Assembly (NCBI GenBank): GCA_947174495.1
Contig: CAMWJC010000002.1
Coordinates: 17,679-81,678, forward strand
Origin: an uncultured Lachnospiraceae bacterium
GTDB taxonomy: Bacteria; Bacillota; Clostridia; Lachnospirales; Lachnospiraceae
Reading direction: 5' to 3'
Length of the DNA: 64,000 bases
The notes beneath the pieces are model-generated. The model was not told the origin of the DNA and did not search any database. It was given only the letters and a program-made list of their open reading frames with translations. Below are positions 26,213 through 35,940 of the stretch, piece by piece (positions within the stretch are counted from its first letter, which is position 1; every line of letters starts with the position of its first letter). Position numbers and translations under genes: made by a program.

Positions 26213-26458
26213 TCAATACTCTTTGGTGATCTCCTTGATTCCATACTGTTTCATAAACAGATCAAGATCCTTCTGATCACGAATCAGCATGACCTCCTCA
26301 AATTTACCGGTGTGAATGTCTTTAAAGCCCGCCACCTGTTCTCCGTTGCAAATACTGCACTTTAAAACCGGTCTGCTTGTTTCCTTATCATAAGTCTTCG
26401 TTATACCTTCTGCGTCGCCTTTTCGGTTCTTTTTACGCCATCTCGCCAAAAAATCCAT
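26213..26458 (-). CDS. Small conserved hypothetical with CxxC motif
   Basis: MDFLARWRKKNRKGDAEGITKTYDKETSRPVLKCSICNGEQVAGFKD... Confidence 0.5.
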   Translation of the reverse strand: MDFLARWRKKNRKGDAEGITKTYDKETSRPVLKCSICNGEQVAGFKDIHTGKFEEVMLIRDQKDLDLFMKQYGIKEITKEY

Positions 26459-26954
26459 GCTCGTAACACCACCATTCTTCCCCATACATCTCACATTCAC
26501 CTACAACATTAAAATCCAGCTTATTATAGGATCTGATTGCCTTCTCGTTGGTCTTACAGACCAGAAAATGTACACTCTTCTTTCCCTGCCGTTTCAATTC
26601 CTCCATCCCATACTGCAAAAGCATTCTGGCTATTCCCTGATTCTGATACTCAACCTGCACTCCTAGCCGGGACAGTTCCGCTGCCGGCATCAGTTCCTTC
26701 GTCCAGCAGGACAGACTTTCAACCGCTTCATCCCGGTCAATGGATATCGCGCCGACAATTCTGCCCTCTGCATTCTTCATGCAAAAAAGTCCGTCTCTTG
26801 CAAGGTCCCCTTCGATATCTTCTTCCCCCGGGTAATCCATGGTCCATGCGCAGCATTCCGTTCCCACCAGGGAATGATATAATTCCAATATCTCGGCTTT
26901 ATCTCCGCGATCTGCTCTTTGGAATGTCAGATCTGTATTGTCTTTATTTTTCAT
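26433..26954 (-). CDS. GNAT family N-acetyltransferase
   Basis: LSRLGVQVEYQNQGIARMLLQYGMEELKRQGKKSVHFLVCKTNEKAIRSYNKLDFNVVGE. Confidence 0.9.
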   Translation of the reverse strand: MKNKDNTDLTFQRADRGDKAEILELYHSLVGTECCAWTMDYPGEEDIEGDLARDGLFCMKNAEGRIVGAISIDRDEAVESLSCWTKELMPAAELSRLGVQVEYQNQGIARMLLQYGMEELKRQGKKSVHFLVCKTNEKAIRSYNKLDFNVVGECEMYGEEWWCYEHGFFGEMA

Positions 26955-27438
26955 TCATCTTCTCCCTTTTAATCAGTTCCCTCAGAATCTCCACACCACG
27001 CTGTGTGTAGTCTTCTTCTCTTAATTGATTAGCCTCCATAATACGCTCAATGGCTTTTGCCGGATCCAGGGAATGGTATGGATAATACAGTTTTTTTAAT
27101 TCTCCAGGCTTAATCATCTTATACAGCTTCTTACTGCTGACCTCACGTGTATAACTCCAATATCGATAAAGATAACCCATCCAATATAATTCTTCTTTAT
27201 CATACTTTACTTTACCATAATCACTCTTTCCAAACTGGGCATCAATTTCATTGATCACATCAATCTGACCGGTGGTTTCAAACAAAAATCCTTCTCCATC
27301 CATCCTCTGCGCCACATCAGAAAACATGAAACGTCTTAAAAAAATTGGAGAAGAACATTCCACTTTTTCTTTTGATAGGGAAAATAATTCTCCCTGGTAT
27401 CTGCACAATTTCAGTCCATAATCATCAAAATTTTTCAC
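26944..27438 (-). CDS. Putative partner/antitoxin of the upstream HTH-ART gene
   Basis: GTG start overlaps the upstream stop (TAGTG); VKNFDDYGLKLCRYQGELFSLSKEKV...DKEELYWMGYLYRYWSYTRE. Confidence 0.55.
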   Translation of the reverse strand: MKNFDDYGLKLCRYQGELFSLSKEKVECSSPIFLRRFMFSDVAQRMDGEGFLFETTGQIDVINEIDAQFGKSDYGKVKYDKEELYWMGYLYRYWSYTREVSSKKLYKMIKPGELKKLYYPYHSLDPAKAIERIMEANQLREEDYTQRGVEILRELIKREKMNEK

Positions 27439-28292
27439 TACAAAATCTCCTCTATATACTGCCCCTGGCCACGGTACTCTTTTCTGGCTATTTTTACTTT
27501 GTCCTGACTCACTTCCATAGACTCCTTTTTTGATTGCAGATAGTAGTCCTTTTCCTCCTGCACCAAATAACAATGTTCCAATATCTGCACCTGACTCAAT
27601 GCCTTTTGTGTTACAAAAACATATTGATTACCAAGGTTTGTCGCAGACAAACAATGCTGGCACTGCAAATCTGTAATTTCACCATCAATAAAGCTGTCTA
27701 TAATCTCAAACATTCTATTATCAGCAATAGGTGCTATGATATAATCTATTCCCTTCATACTCTCAATCAATTCCAAAATAACTCTTGAATTGCGAAATTC
27801 TTCCAGTCGTCCTCTGAAAAATGCAATCATAAGCATCCATTCACGATTTACCCCAAACCATCTGGCTTTCAGACCCTCTTTATGGAAATTAACAATGTAA
27901 AGAGAAGAATTCGGAAAATTTGCTACAAACATGGCCGATTGTTCCAGACTTTCTCCACAATAAAAACCCTGTCCAAAATCATTATTTTTCTTTGATTTCT
28001 CTATAGTAAGCGCTCCTTCAATCTGCGTTTTCGCTCCATGAAATAAAATGATGTGTGAATCGTCCGAATAATCCTCCCTGTACAGCTGTTCTTTTATTTT
28101 GCTTAGACGAATCTTTTTTTGGAAAACCATACGATAAAAAGCTGCTAAATTTGCATCGGTTATTTTACTCTCATCCTCTTTCCAGCGATTCATGGACATT
28201 CTGGATACGCCTATTTCCTCTGCGATTTCCTCCACAGTCATTCCAAGCAATTCTCGTACAATTTCTATATCTCTCCAAAATTGAACTTTCAT
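27438..28292 (-). CDS. HTH domain plus DUF3990-like ADP-ribosyltransferase-fold protein
   Basis: Xre-like HTH MTVEEIAEEIGVSRMSMNRWKEDE; HIILFHGAKTQIEG...NDFGQGFYCGESLEQSAMFV. Confidence 0.7.
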   Translation of the reverse strand: MKVQFWRDIEIVRELLGMTVEEIAEEIGVSRMSMNRWKEDESKITDANLAAFYRMVFQKKIRLSKIKEQLYREDYSDDSHIILFHGAKTQIEGALTIEKSKKNNDFGQGFYCGESLEQSAMFVANFPNSSLYIVNFHKEGLKARWFGVNREWMLMIAFFRGRLEEFRNSRVILELIESMKGIDYIIAPIADNRMFEIIDSFIDGEITDLQCQHCLSATNLGNQYVFVTQKALSQVQILEHCYLVQEEKDYYLQSKKESMEVSQDKVKIARKEYRGQGQYIEEIL

Positions 28293-28312
28293 GTTAGCTT
28301 TCCTCTTTACCT

Positions 28313-28393
28313 AAAACTTGTTTGTAACATATTTTACAAACAAGTTTTGACCTTGTCAAATGTAGTGCGTCACATATGTTACAAATAAGTTTT
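28313..28393. promoter_or_regulatory. Candidate operator: 15-bp inverted repeat plus a third half-site
   Basis: aaaacttgtttgtaa-catatt-ttacaaacaagtttt (28313-28348) and ttacaaataagtttt (28379-28393, 14/15 match). Confidence 0.75.
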
Positions 28394-29050
28394 GTGCTCT
28401 TTGTAATATTCCGCACCAACCTGAAAATGATACTTCACAATTCCCAGATCCACCTTACTGAAAACACCGCCCTTATCCCGGATATTCACTGTGCCATCCG
28501 TCTGATATTGAATCTCAAATTTCTGCTGATTGATTGCCGTCGGTGCCAGAAGCGCCATCTCAACACCGTATTGGAACCACTCCGGTCTCTCCTCTCCCCC
28601 GCTGGTCACCTGGTCTGCAGTCTTTGACTTTCTTTGATTCCCCTGTGTTGCGCCATATCCAATGGCAATGGAAATCACCAATCTCTCGCCTGCTCCAACG
28701 TTGGCACCAATATTCTTGCGATTAAACGTGCCCGCCCAGCAAGTATTTAATCCAAGCTTCTGCGCAAAGAGCACCAACTGTTCCCCATAATATCCAATCC
28801 GCTCTTCCAGTGTCTCGTCATCGGCTCCCACACAAGCGATTACGCTGGGTGTGCTGGAAAGCCCCATTGCTTTATTCAAAAGCTTGTTATAGGTATTTCC
28901 CGCATCTTCTATAAACTGTAAATGCAGATTTCCGGCAGCATTCAGTTCTTCTATTTTGGACTTTAACTGCTCCTGCTTTTCCGGTTCAATTTTCTTCTTC
29001 TCATAATTGCGCACGGAATGACGTGCTTTGATTGCTTCGATTTCTGTCAT
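28379..29050 (-). CDS. Nitroreductase family protein
   Basis: MTEIEAIKARHSVRNYEKKKIE...GLNTCWAGTFNRKN...WFQYGVEMALLAPTAINQQKFEI. Confidence 0.88.
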   Translation of the reverse strand: MTEIEAIKARHSVRNYEKKKIEPEKQEQLKSKIEELNAAGNLHLQFIEDAGNTYNKLLNKAMGLSSTPSVIACVGADDETLEERIGYYGEQLVLFAQKLGLNTCWAGTFNRKNIGANVGAGERLVISIAIGYGATQGNQRKSKTADQVTSGGEERPEWFQYGVEMALLAPTAINQQKFEIQYQTDGTVNIRDKGGVFSKVDLGIVKYHFQVGAEYYKEHKTYL

Positions 29051-29065
29051 AATAAGTCTCCTTTT

Positions 29066-30256
29066 TTATTTATTCACAACACTTCTATTCCAAACCTCAT
29101 ATCCCTGCCTTCTGGCCGAATCATATACCGGCTGCATATTTTTCTGCAGGATATTATAAAATTCAATTTCTGTATTTCCTTTTCTATATAGTTCCTGTCC
29201 AGCCCACAAGGAATGCAGATTATCTCTGTAACATGCCTCATATAATCTTCGTATTCTATCCTTCTCATGAATCAAGCCATACATAATATATTGATTTCTG
29301 GCAAAGCGTTCAAAGAACGGATCCCACTTTGGCAATTTATTACTTTTTAATGAATTCAGCGATGAGTCCATAGGCATCAGATTCCACAACTCATCATTCA
29401 TCACAAATGACCAGGGAATAAAATGATCCACATCATATTGTTTGGGAACTACAGACTTGTCCGTAAACACATCTTTCACTTCGCTTACCTGCAAAATTCC
29501 TTCCCATAGTTTCCGAACATTATTCAGCTTGCGCATTTTCTCATCCATTGAAACCAGCTTATATACGAGCCCCGGCACCTCCGGATTATTATTCTGCAGC
29601 CATTTTACCTTTTCATACTGAATCCATCCGAGTATTGACACCGTCTGATCCTGAATCATCTCCACCCAGGCGTCCTGAAAATAAACTTTTTTCTTCAGCT
29701 TACTTTCCTTTCCCAACGTATAAGGTAAAAGCACGACCTCACGGTTAATTCTCTCAATGTAAGTAATCATTCTTCGGGGACTTCCCCAATCAGCAGTTTC
29801 TTCACTTTTATGAAAGAATCCAGCCAACGCTCTATATGGAACCATATTGGTCAGCTGTTCCTTGAAAACCTTCAACTCATCTTTATGCGCTACAATAGCA
29901 TTCTTGATTTCTACTTTAGATGCATTTGCAGGAAGGTCTGAAAGCTCTGTCAATCTTAAAACCGCTCTCTCCAATCCATCTCTAACTTGTCCATCTGACA
30001 GCATACCGCTCAAATGGATATGAAACTCCCTTACCGAGTACCAGGCATTGCAAATCATCTCATTAATGACTGCATCAAAAGTTGTTTCCCTAATTCCTTC
30101 CGAAATCACCTGTACGATTGCTTCCAGCCAATAGAACTTGTAACAATAGGACGGATCCTTCATCATCAGAGAAAATGACTCAATATCAAGTGTATTATAA
30201 TATTTTCCATCTATTGTTAATGTATATCCGGCTTTCGAAGAATCAAATTCAGCCAT
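29066..30256 (-). CDS. HNH endonuclease-domain protein
   Basis: VPKQYDVDHFIPWSFVMNDELWNLMPMDSSLNSLKSNKLP. Confidence 0.75.
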   Translation of the reverse strand: MAEFDSSKAGYTLTIDGKYYNTLDIESFSLMMKDPSYCYKFYWLEAIVQVISEGIRETTFDAVINEMICNAWYSVREFHIHLSGMLSDGQVRDGLERAVLRLTELSDLPANASKVEIKNAIVAHKDELKVFKEQLTNMVPYRALAGFFHKSEETADWGSPRRMITYIERINREVVLLPYTLGKESKLKKKVYFQDAWVEMIQDQTVSILGWIQYEKVKWLQNNNPEVPGLVYKLVSMDEKMRKLNNVRKLWEGILQVSEVKDVFTDKSVVPKQYDVDHFIPWSFVMNDELWNLMPMDSSLNSLKSNKLPKWDPFFERFARNQYIMYGLIHEKDRIRRLYEACYRDNLHSLWAGQELYRKGNTEIEFYNILQKNMQPVYDSARRQGYEVWNRSVVNK

Positions 30257-30819
30257 TTCTCATCACCTCTTCCCGGTCTCACATCATCAGTTATCCAGCA
30301 TTCCTCTACTTGTAGCCTTTCTATACCTCGTATACAATCTGTAAATGTTTCTGCTGTAAAATCTGTAAAGAACCTGCCGTTGCGCTCCCCCTCAAACTCA
30401 CCATATTTGAAGGAAGTATATATTACCCCATCCGATTTTAATGCTGCTGCCATTTTCCGCAGAACAGCTCCTTGTTCTCTCTTTGGAAGATGCAGGATAG
30501 AAGCGCATGCCCATATACCATCATATCGATCTACTGCATCAAGTTCAGAAAACAACATTTGCCTTACTTCTGTCCCCGTATACCTGCTAGCAATTTTGCA
30601 CAGCTCCTCTGAGCCATCCACTGCATCCACATGAAATCCCTTCTCAAGGAAATACTTAGTGTCACGGCCTGAACCACATCCAAAGTCAAGAATCCTGCCA
30701 TCATAAGGTAAAAGACGCAGGAATTTATCTTGTATTTCCATGAAACCAACATCTACTGTATCTTCTACAAAAGCTTCCGCATTCTTGTTATAAAATTCTA
30801 ATGTTTTATTTTGCAGCAT
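30217..30819 (-). CDS. Class I SAM-dependent methyltransferase
   Basis: GRILDFGCGSGRDTKYFLEKGFHVDAVDGSEELCKIA. Confidence 0.85.
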   Translation of the reverse strand: MLQNKTLEFYNKNAEAFVEDTVDVGFMEIQDKFLRLLPYDGRILDFGCGSGRDTKYFLEKGFHVDAVDGSEELCKIASRYTGTEVRQMLFSELDAVDRYDGIWACASILHLPKREQGAVLRKMAAALKSDGVIYTSFKYGEFEGERNGRFFTDFTAETFTDCIRGIERLQVEECWITDDVRPGRGDEKWLNLILRKPDIH

Positions 30820-30939
30820 ATAAATCCCTCACAGATTGATTTTAAAGTAATTGCCAGCTATTTACAATGCATATTTGCAGACTTATTCTTATCGGGCATA
30901 CAATTAAAAAAACTCAAAGAAATCCACTATTTATAATGC

Positions 30940-30977
30940 AAAAAAAGAACCAAACAGCATTACGTACCGTTCAGTCC
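30940..30977 (-). terminator. Terminator after lysS
   Basis: minus strand ggactgaacgg...ctgtttggttctttttttgc, 11-bp stem including G-U pairs then U-tract. Confidence 0.7.
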
Positions 30978-31010
30978 TTTCTTTATCATGATTATCTTTG
31001 ATATTCTTTT

Positions 31011-33167
31011 TTAGTTTTTCTCCATTGCCTCTGCCACATCCGCTTCACAGCTTCTCATCGCCTGGATCGTCTTATCAAAAAGATCATCCAGCTCCCAGCC
31101 GAGCATCTCTGCCCCCTGAGAAATAATGTCTCTGGAACAGCCAGCTGCAAATTTCTTATCCTTAAATTTCTTTTTCAGGCTCTTGACTTCCATGTCCATG
31201 GTGCTCTTAGACGGACGCATCAAAGCGCAGGACCAGATCAAACCGGTAAGCTCATCTGCTGCAAAGAGTACCTTTTCCATCTCAAGCTTCGGTTCTTCCT
31301 CACTGCAGATTCCATATCCATGAGAGCAGATTGCATAGATCATATCTTCGCTCACCCCTGCCTCACGCAGAAGTTCAGGTGCCTTCTTGCAGTGTTCCTC
31401 GGGATAAAGTTCAAAATCAATGTCATGGAGAAGTCCGGTAATGCCCCAGAATTCTTCTTCCTCCCCATAGCCCAGTTCTTTCGCATACCAGCGCATCACA
31501 CCTTCTACCGTCAGCGCGTGCTGAATATGGAAAGGCTCCTTATTATATTTCTTTAACAGTTCCAGCGCCTGTTCCCTGGAAATGCTGCTCTGCTTCGCCT
31601 CGCGGGCTACCTGCTTTTTCTCGGTCTTTACACTGTCAGAGGGCTTTTTGTCCAAACTCTTCATGGTGGGGAACAGCAATACATCCCTGATTGCCGGTGA
31701 GTTCGTAAGAAGCATCACCAGCCGGTCAATTCCGTACCCGATACCACCGGTAGGCGGCATTCCGATCTCCAGTGCATTTAGGAAATCCTCATCGGTGGTG
31801 TTTGCCTCCTCATCACCTGCTGCCAACGCAGCTTCCTGCGCTTTGAAACGCTCTCTCTGATCGATAGGATCGTTAAGCTCAGAATAAGCGTTACACATTT
31901 CCCTTCCGGTGATAAACAATTCAAAACGTTCCACATAATCCGGCTTGTCCGGTTTTCTCTTGGTAAGGGGAGAAATTTCAACCGGATGATCCATAACAAA
32001 GGTAGGCTGAACCAGATGTTCCTCCACAAACTCTTCAAAGAACAAATTCAGGATATCGCCCTTGGTATGGCGGTCCTCATAGTGAACCTCCTTCTCGTCA
32101 GCCAGCTTCTTAGCCGCTTCTGTATCCGGCACCTGATCAAAGTCAATACCGGTATATTTCTTAACTGCATCAATCATGGTCAAACGCTCAAAAGGCTTGC
32201 CAAGATCGATCATATGCTCGCCATAGGGAACTGTGGTTGTCCCACAGACTTCCTGTGCCACATAGCGGAACATATTCTCTGTCAGATCCATCATACCATT
32301 GTAGTCCGTGTACGCCTGATACAACTCCATCAGGGTAAATTCCGGATTATGTCTGGTGTCCAGTCCTTCATTTCTAAACACACGGCCGATCTCATAAACG
32401 CGCTCCAGACCGCCTACGATCAGCCTCTTTAAATACAGTTCCAGAGAAATACGCAGCTTTACATCCTCGTCCAGAGCATTGAAATGGGTCTCAAAAGGCC
32501 TTGCTGCTGCACCACCTGCATTGGATACCAGCATAGGTGTCTCAACCTCCATAAAGCCCTGATCATCCAAATATCTACGAATTGCAGAAATAATCTTTGA
32601 CCTCTTTACAAAGGTTTCCTTCACCTCTTCGTTCATGATCAGATCCGTATATCTCTGCCGATAGCGAATATCCGTATTGGTCAGGCCGTGATACTTCTCC
32701 GGCAGGATCTGCAGGCTCTTGGAAAGAAGAGTAACCTTGGAAGCATGGATAGAAATTTCTTCGGTTTTTGTTTTAAATACTTCCCCGACGATTCCTACGA
32801 TATCACCTACGTCAAATTTCTTGAAATCAGCATAAGGCTCTTCCCCTACACTGTCCCGCGCCACATAAACTTGAATATCTCCCTTAAGATCCTGAATATT
32901 ACAGAAGGACGCCTTTCCCATCACACGTTTCTGCATGATACGTCCGGCAATCGATACAATCTGGCCTTCCATCTGCTCATAATTTTCTTTAATATCCCTG
33001 CTGTGCGCTGTCACGTCATACTTGGTGATTTGAAAGGGATCTTTTCCCGCCTCCTGAAGTGCGGCAAGCTTCTCACGCTTAATCTTAAGAAGCTGATTAA
33101 TATCCTGCTCCTGCTGTCCTTTATTATTTTGTGGTTGATTATTCTGTTGTACTGCCACGTTATACAC
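31011..33167 (-). CDS. lysS: Class II lysyl-tRNA synthetase with C-terminal HD-domain extension
   Basis: [44 protein letters not shown]-type motif 3; C-terminal [19 protein letters not shown]...SHGYG. Confidence 0.95.
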   Translation of the reverse strand: MYNVAVQQNNQPQNNKGQQEQDINQLLKIKREKLAALQEAGKDPFQITKYDVTAHSRDIKENYEQMEGQIVSIAGRIMQKRVMGKASFCNIQDLKGDIQVYVARDSVGEEPYADFKKFDVGDIVGIVGEVFKTKTEEISIHASKVTLLSKSLQILPEKYHGLTNTDIRYRQRYTDLIMNEEVKETFVKRSKIISAIRRYLDDQGFMEVETPMLVSNAGGAAARPFETHFNALDEDVKLRISLELYLKRLIVGGLERVYEIGRVFRNEGLDTRHNPEFTLMELYQAYTDYNGMMDLTENMFRYVAQEVCGTTTVPYGEHMIDLGKPFERLTMIDAVKKYTGIDFDQVPDTEAAKKLADEKEVHYEDRHTKGDILNLFFEEFVEEHLVQPTFVMDHPVEISPLTKRKPDKPDYVERFELFITGREMCNAYSELNDPIDQRERFKAQEAALAAGDEEANTTDEDFLNALEIGMPPTGGIGYGIDRLVMLLTNSPAIRDVLLFPTMKSLDKKPSDSVKTEKKQVAREAKQSSISREQALELLKKYNKEPFHIQHALTVEGVMRWYAKELGYGEEEEFWGITGLLHDIDFELYPEEHCKKAPELLREAGVSEDMIYAICSHGYGICSEEEPKLEMEKVLFAADELTGLIWSCALMRPSKSTMDMEVKSLKKKFKDKKFAAGCSRDIISQGAEMLGWELDDLFDKTIQAMRSCEADVAEAMEKN

Positions 33168-33173
33168 TCCTTA

Positions 33174-33656
33174 TCAATTGGATCTTTGAATCTCCAAAAC
33201 CTCGTATCTGATCACTCCTGCCTGTGTCTCAACTTCAACAATCTCTCCGCATTTTGCGCCGATCAGCGCTTTTCCTACCGGAGATTCATTTGAAATCTTA
33301 CCTTTCAGGCTGTTTGCTTCTGTAGAACCTACAATCTTATACTCTAAATCTTCATTATATTCTAAATCACGAATCTTAACACAGCATCCAATATTGATCT
33401 TGTCAAGATCTACCTCGTCTTCAACAACAACCTCAGCGTTCTTTAAAATCTTTTCCAATTCATCAATTCTTGCCTCAATATCACGCTGTTCATCCTTCGC
33501 TGCATCATACTCTGCGTTCTCAGACAGGTCTCCCTGCTCCCTAGCTTCTTTAATTTTCTGTGCAACCTCTTGTCTCTTTACCACCTTAAGTTCATGAAGC
33601 TCATCTTCATATTTGCGAAGACCTTCATAGGTAAGTATGTTTTTCTTCTCTTCCAT
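33174..33656 (-). CDS. greA: Transcription elongation factor GreA
   Basis: LTYEGLRKYEDELHELKVVKRQEVAQKIKEAREQGDLSENAEYDAAKDEQ. Confidence 0.95.
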   Translation of the reverse strand: MEEKKNILTYEGLRKYEDELHELKVVKRQEVAQKIKEAREQGDLSENAEYDAAKDEQRDIEARIDELEKILKNAEVVVEDEVDLDKINIGCCVKIRDLEYNEDLEYKIVGSTEANSLKGKISNESPVGKALIGAKCGEIVEVETQAGVIRYEVLEIQRSN

Positions 33657-33708
33657 TGCCTTTCGCCTTTCCCATACATTTTTGTTCCGTCATCAATCAG
33701 AAATACTC

Positions 33709-34428
33709 CTAATTAACTTCCGTATTATACCCATTTTTTACCGTAGTGTCAAGAAAATTCCAAGCCTGACTTCGGTTAATGTATTTCACACGCTGATCGC
33801 CCTTTCCCGTTTCCGGATTCAATTCTTTCTCCCTTCGAAGATCCAGCCATACCATTCCCGGCTCCGGTCTTCCGCCCTCGGTCAAAACCAGCCCAAATTC
33901 CTGATATAGTTCCTCGCGAATCCAAGAACCGTTTTCGCTTTCCGGGCCACAGATGACCGCCTTTCTGATTCTGGATAGATAAGGCCGAAGAAGCCACATC
34001 ATCTGTTCTGCATAGCGGCCACCTTCTTCCGGAAGTGAAAGGCATATTTTATCAAAAGGGCGATGCCGGTACAGGCATACTGCCATCACTTCCACCGGCA
34101 TATCCTCACTGCTTCCTGTCAGCGCCGGACTCAGGATCTGTTCACGACACCCGAACTCTCCCGCTGCCCTTTCCACCGTCTTATCCAGAATCTTTTTGGC
34201 TGTCTCCGTTTCCCAGTTTCTTTCCGTAAAAAGCTTTTTCTCAAACTGAGGCAAACAAGCCGAATAGATCCAGAGACCGGCTGTCACATTTCTTCCCCTC
34301 CAAAAAAGATATGGAAACTTTCGTCCCGACTTTTTAATGAGAAGGCCGCTGCGAAGCAATTCCTTTTTCTTTCCCTGTTCTCCCTCTGCAATCGTGGCGT
34401 ATAAAATGTTCTTTTCTTCCTTTTCCAT
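33709..34428 (-). CDS. Conserved hypothetical protein
   Basis: Start taken at MEKEEKNILYATIAEGEQ (ORF opens at 34686 inside dusB). Confidence 0.55.
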   Translation of the reverse strand: MEKEEKNILYATIAEGEQGKKKELLRSGLLIKKSGRKFPYLFWRGRNVTAGLWIYSACLPQFEKKLFTERNWETETAKKILDKTVERAAGEFGCREQILSPALTGSSEDMPVEVMAVCLYRHRPFDKICLSLPEEGGRYAEQMMWLLRPYLSRIRKAVICGPESENGSWIREELYQEFGLVLTEGGRPEPGMVWLDLRREKELNPETGKGDQRVKYINRSQAWNFLDTTVKNGYNTEVN

Positions 34429-34456
34429 AGGAAAGGATATGCAGTCGAGATGCTTC

Positions 34457-35419
34457 CTATTCCGAAAAAATATTTCGAACCGCCTCCTCAAGCTGCTCAA
34501 AGGATTCCATCGTGTTGATTTCTCTCCGGAGCGCTGCCGAATTGGGATATCCCGCAGTATACCATGCAATGTGCTTACGCATTTCCCGCACCGCAGTATA
34601 TTCTCCTTTATATTCCAGCTCCATCTTTGCATGCCGTAAAATAACTTCACGTACTTCTTCGTAAGTTTTCGCAGGAGCCTTTTCACCGGTTTTTAGGTAA
34701 TGATCGATCTCAGAAAAAATCCATGGATTCCCCCTTGCCGCTCTTCCGATCATAACCCCGTCACATCCGGTTTCTAAAAGCATGGCTTTGGCCGAAGGCC
34801 CATTTGTCACATCTCCGTTTCCAAACACCGGTATGCTTACCGCCTCTTTTACCTGCCGGATAATGTCCCAATCCGCCACTCCCGTATAATACTGTTCTCT
34901 TGTTCTGCCGTGAACCGCAATCGCTGCCGCCCCGCATCCCTCTGCAATTTTCGCTATTTCCACGGCATTGACGGTCTGCTCGGAAAATCCCTTCCGAATC
35001 TTGATCGTAACCGGCTTATTAATTGCTTTCACTGTCTGCGTGATAATCTTTTCAACCAGGGCAGGATCTTTCATAAGGGCTGATCCCTCTCCGTTATTTA
35101 CTACTTTGGGAACAGGGCAGCCCATATTAAGATCCAGGATGTCAAATGGTCTATCCTCAATTTTTTTTGCCATCTCACTGATGATAACCGGGTCCGAACC
35201 AAAAAGCTGCAAGGATACCGGCTTCTCACTTGGATGAATTTCCATCAGTTCCTGTGTATTTTTATTATTATAATAAATAGCCTTGGCGCTTACCATTTCC
35301 ATGCATACCAGCCCGGCTCCCTTTTCTCTGCACAACAAACGAAATGGCAGGTCGCTCACGCCTGCCATTGGAGCAAGTATTAACTGATTATCAAGAACCA
35401 CATTTCCAATCTGTATCAC
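34457..35419 (-). CDS. dusB: tRNA-dihydrouridine synthase
   Basis: LILAPMAGVSDLPFRLLCREKGAGLVCMEMVSAKA, LNMGCPVPKVVNNGEGSALM, GDVTNGPSAKAMLLETGCDGVMIGRAARGNPWIF; GTG start with aaaggag RBS. Confidence 0.93.
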   Translation of the reverse strand: MIQIGNVVLDNQLILAPMAGVSDLPFRLLCREKGAGLVCMEMVSAKAIYYNNKNTQELMEIHPSEKPVSLQLFGSDPVIISEMAKKIEDRPFDILDLNMGCPVPKVVNNGEGSALMKDPALVEKIITQTVKAINKPVTIKIRKGFSEQTVNAVEIAKIAEGCGAAAIAVHGRTREQYYTGVADWDIIRQVKEAVSIPVFGNGDVTNGPSAKAMLLETGCDGVMIGRAARGNPWIFSEIDHYLKTGEKAPAKTYEEVREVILRHAKMELEYKGEYTAVREMRKHIAWYTAGYPNSAALRREINTMESFEQLEEAVRNIFSE

Positions 35420-35459
35420 TATGAGGACTCTCCTTTCGTGCTTCTTATCTCCTGCTAGG

Positions 35460-35543
35460 ATTCCTATTAAGTCTCCCATTAAGCCCCCTATCAGGGCTCC
35501 TATTAGGGCTCCTATTAGGGCTCCTATCTGATCTCTTATCAGG
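35460..35543. repeat. About seven degenerate 12-bp tandem repeats upstream of dusB (consensus gctcctattagg)
   Basis: attcctattaag tctcccattaag ccccctatcagg gctcctattagg gctcctattagg gctcctatctga tctcttatcagg. Confidence 0.85.
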
Positions 35544-35934
35544 CATCTTCTTGTTCCAGCAGATCTCCCGGGTTCTCATGGAGAATAAAAACCCGGTAGT
35601 ACAGACTTAAAGATTCAAACATTTCCTGCCGTTTCCTGCGCACTTCCCCTACCAAGAGTCCGCTTCCAATCTCATCATAAAGGAAATCGTCATCCGCATA
35701 CTCCGTGCGCATGGATATATTTCCATCCTTTTCAAACTCAATCGTAAAGATTCCGCCTACCTCTTCGGTAAAGAGCACACAGATAATGTGCAGTTCTTCT
35801 TTGATAGAATCAGGTATCCCCGCAAATTTCTCATTAAAATAATATTTCTTTTCGTAGGCATTGGCTCCGCAAAGCACAATCTTTTCTTCCTCTGTTTCCC
35901 TGCCCATATCTATGCCTCCGTTCATATCCGTCAA
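35539..35934 (-). CDS. Conserved hypothetical protein (DUF6145-like, tentative)
   Basis: LCGANAYEKKYYFNEKFAGIPDSIKEELHIICVLFTEEVGGIFTIEF. Confidence 0.5.
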   Translation of the reverse strand: MTDMNGGIDMGRETEEEKIVLCGANAYEKKYYFNEKFAGIPDSIKEELHIICVLFTEEVGGIFTIEFEKDGNISMRTEYADDDFLYDEIGSGLLVGEVRRKRQEMFESLSLYYRVFILHENPGDLLEQEDA

Positions 35935-35940
35935 AGGCGG

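Noticed and set aside
29066-30819. Classical type II restriction-modification system
   Set aside because: The methyltransferase lacks DPPY/NPPY or PCQ-type DNA methyltransferase motifs.
32688-33293. 201-aa plus-strand ORF opposite lysS/greA
   Set aside because: Antisense to conserved housekeeping genes.
35460-35543. Possible CRISPR array
   Set aside because: Units are 12 bp and contiguous with no spacers; it is a simple tandem repeat, and no cas genes are present.
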